DNA from: Alphaproteobacteria bacterium CG_4_9_14_3_um_filter_47_13
GTDB taxonomy: Bacteria > Pseudomonadota > Alphaproteobacteria > Micavibrionales > Micavibrionaceae
Reading direction: 5' to 3'
Assembly: GCA_002789675.1 (NCBI GenBank)
Contig: PFTR01000108.1
Location: forward strand, 35,096-99,095
Length of the DNA: 64,000 bases
The notes beneath the pieces were generated by a model. That model was not told the origin of the DNA. It searched no databases and saw only the letters and a list, made by a program, of their open reading frames with translations. Positions within the stretch are counted from its first letter, which is position 1. Each line of letters begins with the position of its first letter. Below are positions 8,956-16,083 of this stretch, piece by piece. Made by a program: the position numbers and the translations under genes.

Positions 8956-10380
8956 ATGCGGAATCCGGCTATAAAAATCCGGCACTTTTCCGGCATTGTT
9001 TTTCGTAGGTTCTTATTGGGCTTTTTATGTCTTTTATTGGTAGCTGGCATAAAAATCAGCCCTTACGGAAAACATCTGTTCGGGACCAATCAGGCGCAGG
9101 CCTGCACGACCTGTGGATGTATCACCGCAAACCACAGTGCAACACGCGCCCATGTTCAGGCAGAACACGGCACCGGAATATTTCATACCGATCCATTGGG
9201 TCTTGCTTATACGACGGCCAGCGTCTGTACACCCGGAACGGGTACCAGAGGCTGGATTGCTTATCAGTTTTGCCGTCATCGCGAAGAGTTTATTGTGTTC
9301 TACTGGTTCAAGGAACATGTCATGGCCGCCATGATGATGATGACCGAGCAGCTTGTTTCCATGGCGATGAACCAGATGTTTATTGTGGGCGGTTTTTTTG
9401 ATGCCAGAATGCAGATGGAAACACAGCAGCTATTCCAGCAGCTTGCTGCAAAGGCACACAAGGACTACCGCCCCAGCTTTGGCATGTGCGAGATTGGCAC
9501 GTTGGCACGCAGCCTCGCGGCCTCACAGCGGCAGGGAGAATATAATGCCTATGCCCTCAGCCAGCATATGCAGGACAGACAGGCACGAAACTGGAGTATG
9601 AGTTCGGCAGGTGGCAAGGATCTTGATATTGTTCATAGATGGGAAACTTTCAGGGACAATTTTTGTCATCCTCATGATAATGACGGGGATCTGGGGCAGC
9701 AGCCTATTTGTGAAAACCCTGCTATGACCCAGCCTGCCTTGAGAAACAGGGATGTAGATTACGGTCTTGTTGTTGATTATCCGCTTACGATAGATGTTGA
9801 TTTTGCCGATAACGCTGTGCCTCCTGCAGAAAAACAGATTTTTGGACTGGCCAGCAATCTTTACGGTCATGACGTTTTTGCCTATTTTCCAGAGGCTTTT
9901 TTCGAGGATGAAAATAATCAGGATGAATATATCTATGTCCGCTCGATTATCGCCAAACGGAGTGTTGCACAGAATTCTTTTAATGCCATTGTCGGCATGA
10001 AATCACAAGGACATGCCCAGACAGCGGATGATTTAAGACCCTATATGGAGAAAGTTCTGGAGCAGCTCGGCATTACCAATGCAGCGAATGTGGTGCAGTA
10101 TCTGGGAGAGCGCCCCAGTTACTATGCCCAGATGGAATTTCTGACAAAGCGTCTGTATCAAAGACCGGAGTTCTATACCGGGCTTTATGATACACCCGCT
10201 AATATTGACCGTAAAAAAACCGCGCTCAAGGCGCTGGGTCTTGCCCAGAATATGGATCTTTTTAAAAGCAAGCTCCGTACCGAAGCGTCTCTGGCCGTTC
10301 TAACAGAAATGGAGCTTCAAAAAGAACATGAAGAAGTACAAAACCGGCTATATGGAATAAGGAGTGTCGGCAGACAATAA
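8956..10380 (+). CDS. Exported paralogue family protein 1 (MMMTEQ family), unknown function
   Basis: Signal-peptide-like N-terminus then ACTTCGC; shared motifs MMMMTEQLV, AHKDYRPSFGMC, RSIIAKRSVAQNSFNAIVGMK, PSYYAQMEFLTKRLYQRPEFYTGLYDTPAN. Confidence 0.85.
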   Translation: MRNPAIKIRHFSGIVFRRFLLGFLCLLLVAGIKISPYGKHLFGTNQAQACTTCGCITANHSATRAHVQAEHGTGIFHTDPLGLAYTTASVCTPGTGTRGWIAYQFCRHREEFIVFYWFKEHVMAAMMMMTEQLVSMAMNQMFIVGGFFDARMQMETQQLFQQLAAKAHKDYRPSFGMCEIGTLARSLAASQRQGEYNAYALSQHMQDRQARNWSMSSAGGKDLDIVHRWETFRDNFCHPHDNDGDLGQQPICENPAMTQPALRNRDVDYGLVVDYPLTIDVDFADNAVPPAEKQIFGLASNLYGHDVFAYFPEAFFEDENNQDEYIYVRSIIAKRSVAQNSFNAIVGMKSQGHAQTADDLRPYMEKVLEQLGITNAANVVQYLGERPSYYAQMEFLTKRLYQRPEFYTGLYDTPANIDRKKTALKALGLAQNMDLFKSKLRTEASLAVLTEMELQKEHEEVQNRLYGIRSVGRQ

Positions 10381-11837
10381 TGGATACAGAATATATAAAT
10401 AACCCAAAGGCAGAACAGAAGAGACGGCCAAAGAATTTATGGCTTGTCCTTGCACTGTTTTCCATGGTGTTTTTTATACCGACAGCAGGCTTTTCCTGTG
10501 ATAGTTGCGGGTGCGCCCCGACCTTTCATGGTGTGACCATCCCGCCAAATCCGGATCATACTACACAAGTATACTGCCCGCCACGCGATACAATCCGCTG
10601 CCTCCTTCGTGACGAACATCAAATCACAACGGATCATATTCTTGAGGAATTCCCGGATTTTGAAGAATTCCTTCTTAGTCCCGTATGGCCGGATTATATT
10701 CGTCCGGCCTGGATGATGATGACCGAGCAGCTTGTCGTTGCCGCTATGGACCAGGCCATGATGATCGGCACGTTATTTGATGCCAAACAGCAACTGGAAA
10801 CCCAGACAATCTTCCAGAAACTAACCGCAGAAGCGCATAAGGATTATCATCCCAATCACAGTATGTGCGTTATCGGCACGAATATTCGCAGTCTTGCCGC
10901 TGCAGAACGGAATTACGAATTATCTACTTTTGTCCTGAGCCAGCGTAGCATTGACAGACAGATGGGGAATATGAACAGTTCTGCTGCGCGTGGTCTGTTC
11001 GATGACCAGTGTTTTCGTTTAAGACAGTTCAGAGCACGTTATTGCAATCTGCATGATAATAACGACCATATGAACATGATCTGTAATCCCGATCCCGCCA
11101 ACCTCGAGTTTCCAGAATGTATGCCGACAGAGATTAATATTACCCCCGCCAGCCAGAACAAGGATATCAGTTTTAGCCGAACCGTTGACCGCGCCAATAC
11201 GCTTGATATTGATTTTTATACGCCAGCAGGTTCCGCTCCGAATATGACTGCCCTTAGTGAAGACGAACAGGATATCTTTGCGCTGGGGAGCAATCTGTAT
11301 TCACATGATGTTATGTTCCGTTTGCCTGAAGCGAGTATGCGGCAGCGCAATAGTCAGGATGAGCTTCTGGATATGCGCACTATTATTGCCAAACGGGAAG
11401 TTGCCGAACATTCTTTTCATACCATTGTGGGAATGAAGGCCATGGGCACGGAACAGGGGCAGACCGTCACCCAGCCTTATATGCGCCTTATCCTTGAATC
11501 TCTTGGTATCGGGCTTCCTGCCAATGTCAATCCCGATGAGGAAATTGCCTATTATCTGGGGGATCGCCCCAGCTATTATGCCCAGATGGAGTTATTGACC
11601 AAACGAGTCTTTCAAAGTCCTGATTTTTTTGTGAATTTATATGACGAACCAACGAATGTGGAGCGTCAGAGCGTTGCCCTGCAGGCCATCGGACTGATGC
11701 AGGATTTTGATATATGGCAGAGTTACTTACGGACAGAAGCCATGCTCTCGGTTGTTCTGGAGCTTGAGTTACTACGTCTGAATAATCAGGTTACCGATCA
11801 GATGAATAGTATGCGCAGTGGTGGTATTGAGTTGTGA
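10380..11837 (+). CDS. Exported paralogue family protein 2 (MMMTEQ family)
   Basis: 1-nt TAATG overlap with the preceding gene; signal peptide then CDSCGC; WMMMTEQLV, AHKDYHPNHSMC, PSYYAQMELLTKRVFQSPDFFVNLYDEPTN. Confidence 0.85.
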   Translation: MDTEYINNPKAEQKRRPKNLWLVLALFSMVFFIPTAGFSCDSCGCAPTFHGVTIPPNPDHTTQVYCPPRDTIRCLLRDEHQITTDHILEEFPDFEEFLLSPVWPDYIRPAWMMMTEQLVVAAMDQAMMIGTLFDAKQQLETQTIFQKLTAEAHKDYHPNHSMCVIGTNIRSLAAAERNYELSTFVLSQRSIDRQMGNMNSSAARGLFDDQCFRLRQFRARYCNLHDNNDHMNMICNPDPANLEFPECMPTEINITPASQNKDISFSRTVDRANTLDIDFYTPAGSAPNMTALSEDEQDIFALGSNLYSHDVMFRLPEASMRQRNSQDELLDMRTIIAKREVAEHSFHTIVGMKAMGTEQGQTVTQPYMRLILESLGIGLPANVNPDEEIAYYLGDRPSYYAQMELLTKRVFQSPDFFVNLYDEPTNVERQSVALQAIGLMQDFDIWQSYLRTEAMLSVVLELELLRLNNQVTDQMNSMRSGGIEL

Positions 11838-11852
11838 TGAAAGAATGAAAAA

Positions 11853-13217
11853 ATGATAAAACACAACCTCGTAAAAGCTCCTGGATTAAAGGCATTTCTA
11901 TTTGTCTTCATGGCTTTTATGATGCTGATCTCTTTTTCAAAAAAAGCGGATGCTTGCGGTTGTGGTTGCACAGCCTCGCAATCAGCCGCCACAAAAGCTT
12001 TTATTGTCGCACGGCATAATGAAACCCGCCTTTTTATTACCGAACAGTTCCGGATGCATGAGAACTGGTTTTTTGGATCTAACAATTTTTTTGCAGGAAG
12101 CCATGACAGCTTTTTCGAACTTCATGTGTTGCCGGCTCTCATGATGATGACCGAGCAGCTTGTGACAACAGGCATGGAACAGATGTTTGTTCTGGGAACT
12201 TTTTTTGATGCCAGAATACAGCTTCAAACCCAGCAGCTTTTGCAAAAACGCGAAGCCGAAGCACAAAAGGATTACCATCCCGGTTTTGATATGTGTGTCA
12301 TGGGAACAACAGCCCAAGGACTTGCTGTTGCGGATCGTAATGGTGAATTTACCAGTTTCGTTTTAAGCCAGCGTTCACAGGATAGACAACTTGGTATGTT
12401 TTCAGCCAATGGTGCCATGAATGCAGGTATTGAAAGAGAGGGTAGAATCCGGCAGGTGAAGGCCGAATATTGTGACCCCCGGGATAATAGCGGTGACCTC
12501 GGTCTTCTCTGTAGCAGTGGCAAGGCCAACGCAGCCACTATTAACAAGGATACGGATTATACCAGAACCATTGACGGGGTCAGAACCCTGAATATTGATT
12601 TTGCAGATAATATTATTACAAAAGACGAACAAAATGTCATGGCGCTTGCCAGCAATCTTTTTTCAACGGATGTCCTTGATAAAGGATTCCGGACATCGCT
12701 CAGCCATGAAACGTCAGAAGGTGCCTATCTTGAAATGCGCTCTTTGCTGGCCAAACGCAGTGTTGTAGAAAATTCCTTTAATGCAATCGTTGGCATGAAA
12801 GTGTCCGGTCCCGATGATTCCGGCACAGCGCCACCCACAATCGAATTCACCAAAAATGTTCTGGGGCAGCTTGGCGTAACCAGTGATGATGATAAACGGC
12901 GGTTACTCGGCGGAACGCTTGATGACGGACTGGCCCCCGGCCTGCGACCCAGTTACTTTGCGCTGATGGAGGTTCTGGCACAGAAGATCTATCTGGATGC
13001 GGAGTTTTTCACCAATTTGTATGATAAGCCTGCCAATGTACAGCGCAAGGAAGTGGCAATGCAGGCTATTAACCTGATGCTGGAACGGGATATGCATAAA
13101 AGCGAGTTGCGTAGCGAAATGGTTTTGTCTGTCTGGCTGGAGCTTGAATTGATGAAATACCAGAAAAGCGTACAGAACCGTCTGAACTCACTTGAAGAAA
13201 AGCACCTTCAAAACTAG
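11853..13217 (+). CDS. Exported paralogue family protein 3 (MMMTEQ family)
   Basis: Signal peptide then ACGCGC; LMMMTEQLV, AQKDYHPGFDMC, PSYFALMEVLAQKIYLDAEFFTNLYDKPANVQRKEVAMQAI. Confidence 0.85.
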   Translation: MIKHNLVKAPGLKAFLFVFMAFMMLISFSKKADACGCGCTASQSAATKAFIVARHNETRLFITEQFRMHENWFFGSNNFFAGSHDSFFELHVLPALMMMTEQLVTTGMEQMFVLGTFFDARIQLQTQQLLQKREAEAQKDYHPGFDMCVMGTTAQGLAVADRNGEFTSFVLSQRSQDRQLGMFSANGAMNAGIEREGRIRQVKAEYCDPRDNSGDLGLLCSSGKANAATINKDTDYTRTIDGVRTLNIDFADNIITKDEQNVMALASNLFSTDVLDKGFRTSLSHETSEGAYLEMRSLLAKRSVVENSFNAIVGMKVSGPDDSGTAPPTIEFTKNVLGQLGVTSDDDKRRLLGGTLDDGLAPGLRPSYFALMEVLAQKIYLDAEFFTNLYDKPANVQRKEVAMQAINLMLERDMHKSELRSEMVLSVWLELELMKYQKSVQNRLNSLEEKHLQN

Positions 13218-13225
13218 GAATAAGA

Positions 13226-14728
13226 ATGTCTAACGAAAGAACCCATCACGGTCTTAAAAAAACAGGTTTTAAAAACCTGATGATCTGTTTTGTCTTTTGC
13301 TTTGCAATGATATTTGCATCCCGTCTTTTATGGGCTTGTATAGACACCTGTTGCGGAACCGTTGTGACTCCGACCCATATTATCACCAGAGAAGTCATCT
13401 CGTTGGAGCATAATAATTTACGGATCAATATTTTTGGCACATCTTCCGGTATTTTACCCGTTCCAACGCTTCCGCCAGATGGTCCGGGCAGACTTGAAAA
13501 ACATGAACGCTGGCTCATAGAAGTTTTTTTCATGCAATATCTTGCACCGGCTCTCATGATGATGACCGAGCAGCTTACGACTGTCATGGCGGAACAAATG
13601 CTAGTTGTCGGCACCTATTTTGATGCCGACACCCAGATGGATACCCAGCTTTTATTGCAGCAACTCGAGGCGCAGGCGCATAAGGATTATCAGCCGGATT
13701 TCGGCATGTGCGAGTTTGGAACAAATGTTCGCAGTCTGGCTGCTTCCGATTTTAACGGTAACTATTCACGGATGGTTTTAAATAAACATTTTATGGATCG
13801 CCAGCTTGGGAACGGCTCTTCGGTTGGCGCGGGAGGGACGGCGCTTGATCGTGCCAATGCCGATACTGCGACAGTGCCGACACCCTATCAGCGTCTGGGG
13901 TATTTTCTCAAAAATACCTGCGATAGAAATGATCTTAATCGCGTTATAGGGAATGCAAATACCGGCAATATTCTCTGTGCAATCGAGCCCCAGAATAACG
14001 GCTGGGTCAACCGTGACATTGACTGGACAAATAATATTATGGGTCCCCGTACACTCAATGTTGATTACAAAACAACTTTTGCCGAATCCGCTTCGGATAA
14101 CGAACGGCTTTTGGAAATGTCCAATTTATTATACGGGCACGAGGTTTTTTCACGGCCTGACGGAACATTGCTCAAAGCCCAGAGAAATCAGGATGATTTT
14201 CTGGACTCTCGCTCTGTCACAGCCAAACGCAGTATTGCCCAGACAAGTTTCAATGCCATTGTCGGACTTAAATCCCGGGGAACAAGGTTAACCGACGGAC
14301 CGGGAGGGCGTGTTGCCAGCTCGGAAGAAACCGCAGAATTCATGCGCTTTTTCCTGATCGAACTCGGTATACCCGAAACCGAAGCACAGGAATATCGTCA
14401 ATATATGTTCCAGAAATCAGAAGCACATGAACCACCGGGTGCTGCAGATTCCGAAAGAGGCGAGCTGAGTTATTATGCCCAGATGGAAATTCTGGCGAAA
14501 AAAATTTACCAGCGCCCCGAATTTTATACAGGTCTTTATGACAAGCCTGCGAACACAAAACGGAAAGGGGCGGCGATGCAAGCGATTAAATCCATGCTGG
14601 ACCGGGATATCTTCAATAGCCAGCTTCGCGCCGAAGCCATTACCTCCATGATTCTGGAGTTAAAGGTCGTGGAAGAACAACAGAACATTGAAAATAAACT
14701 TGGCCTGATGAAAGAGCAGGGCAGATGA
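13226..14728 (+). CDS. Exported paralogue family protein 4 (MMMTEQ family)
   Basis: Signal-like N-terminus then CIDTCCG; LMMMTEQLT, AHKDYQPDFGMC, LSYYAQMEILAKKIYQRPEFYTGLYDKPANTKRKGAAMQAI. Confidence 0.85.
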   Translation: MSNERTHHGLKKTGFKNLMICFVFCFAMIFASRLLWACIDTCCGTVVTPTHIITREVISLEHNNLRINIFGTSSGILPVPTLPPDGPGRLEKHERWLIEVFFMQYLAPALMMMTEQLTTVMAEQMLVVGTYFDADTQMDTQLLLQQLEAQAHKDYQPDFGMCEFGTNVRSLAASDFNGNYSRMVLNKHFMDRQLGNGSSVGAGGTALDRANADTATVPTPYQRLGYFLKNTCDRNDLNRVIGNANTGNILCAIEPQNNGWVNRDIDWTNNIMGPRTLNVDYKTTFAESASDNERLLEMSNLLYGHEVFSRPDGTLLKAQRNQDDFLDSRSVTAKRSIAQTSFNAIVGLKSRGTRLTDGPGGRVASSEETAEFMRFFLIELGIPETEAQEYRQYMFQKSEAHEPPGAADSERGELSYYAQMEILAKKIYQRPEFYTGLYDKPANTKRKGAAMQAIKSMLDRDIFNSQLRAEAITSMILELKVVEEQQNIENKLGLMKEQGR

Positions 14729-15987
14729 TGAGTCAATATATCCGAAATATTATTCACAAAGGATCAAAGGCTGTGCTGCTTGGTTTTTTTCTGCTTACTC
14801 TGGCAGGGGGATTTGTGACCACATCTTATGCCTCTCACGAAGATACAACCTATTTGGCAGATGCAGACGGTGCTCTTGATAATGATGCCCATGAACAGGG
14901 AATCTATCACGCGCTGCGGGAAAACTGGATATCCTCCTGGATGATGATGACTGAGCAATTTGTTGCCACAATGATGCAGCAGATGTTTATTCTCGGCACG
15001 TTTCTGGATGCGGATCAGCAACTTGGAGTCCAGCGTATCCTTCAGGATATGACCGCGCAGGCACATAAGGATTTTCACCCCAGCTTCCAGATGTGCCAGT
15101 TTGCAACAAATGTTAAAAGTCTGGCCGCCGTTGACCGTCACGCTGTCGAGAACACAAAAATTCTGGATGAAGTGCTGGCCAGTCGCGAACATCTGCAAGC
15201 CAATCTTGGCGCTTCGGGAGGTGTTGCCCTTGATTTCACCCATAGAATCAGAATGTTCAAGGATGTCTATTGTGATCTGAATGAAAATAACCGCTCTGTT
15301 TTATGGATGTGCAACAGTGGCTCGGGGCCTATCGAGCGGCGTACGAAGGATATTGATTTTCCCCGCGTTGTTGACAGTAAATTTACGCTGGATGTCAATT
15401 TTCTTGATACTTTTGAAACCGATGAAGAAAAAGATATTATTGCTCTTGGACATAATCTGTTTGCCGGAACGACAATTGACTTTATGCCGGAACAGCTTAT
15501 GAACGAGACTGCTGGCCAGAGTCTGTTTCTTGATGTTCGCTCTATCCATGCCATCCGCAGCGTTGCCCGTTATAGTTTTGAAAAAATTATCGGCATGAAA
15601 GCAGAAGGGGATGAGAATGATCCCTACATTGTTCGTGACTTCATGAAATATATCATCATGGAGCTCGGTGTTCCCGAAGCAGAGCTTGGTGATTTGATGG
15701 GAGCAAACCCCAGTTATTTTGCCCAGATGGAAGTCCTGACCCGAAAAATTTATCAAAGTCCGGAATTTTTTACCAATCTCTATGATAAGCCTGCCAATGT
15801 CCGCCGCATCGGCGTTTCATTACAGGCTCTGGAACTGATGCAGGATCGTGACCGCTTTGAATCGGCACTCCGCCGGGAAATGCTGACATCCCTTATTCTC
15901 GAACTTAAACTGAGAAAATATCAGGAAGTCATGAATAGCGCTATTTTCTCCGCCGCCGGTCAAAAATTCGACCGACCGGATCTATAA
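14725..15987 (+). CDS. Exported paralogue family protein 5 (MMMTEQ family), lacks N-terminal Cys motif
   Basis: 4-nt overlap with the preceding gene; WMMMTEQFV, AHKDFHPSFQMC, PSYFAQMEVLTRKIYQSPEFFTNLYDKPANVRRIGVSLQAL. Confidence 0.85.
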   Translation: MMSQYIRNIIHKGSKAVLLGFFLLTLAGGFVTTSYASHEDTTYLADADGALDNDAHEQGIYHALRENWISSWMMMTEQFVATMMQQMFILGTFLDADQQLGVQRILQDMTAQAHKDFHPSFQMCQFATNVKSLAAVDRHAVENTKILDEVLASREHLQANLGASGGVALDFTHRIRMFKDVYCDLNENNRSVLWMCNSGSGPIERRTKDIDFPRVVDSKFTLDVNFLDTFETDEEKDIIALGHNLFAGTTIDFMPEQLMNETAGQSLFLDVRSIHAIRSVARYSFEKIIGMKAEGDENDPYIVRDFMKYIIMELGVPEAELGDLMGANPSYFAQMEVLTRKIYQSPEFFTNLYDKPANVRRIGVSLQALELMQDRDRFESALRREMLTSLILELKLRKYQEVMNSAIFSAAGQKFDRPDL

Positions 15988-16004
15988 CCGATCCCGTTTT
16001 ATAA

Positions 16005-16021
16005 TTGGCATCCCCTTTGCA
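16005..16021 (+). promoter_or_regulatory. Candidate sigma-54 (RpoN) -24/-12 promoter for flgK
   Basis: TTGGCATCCCCTTTGCA: GG and GC separated by exactly 10 nt, close to YTGGCACGRNNNTTGCW, 63 bp before the flgK ATG. Confidence 0.72.
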
Positions 16022-16083
16022 AGAGACTCTTTCAGAAGGCCCTCTCGGGGCAAAAACTGCATGGTATGAAAAGGTTTTGACAA

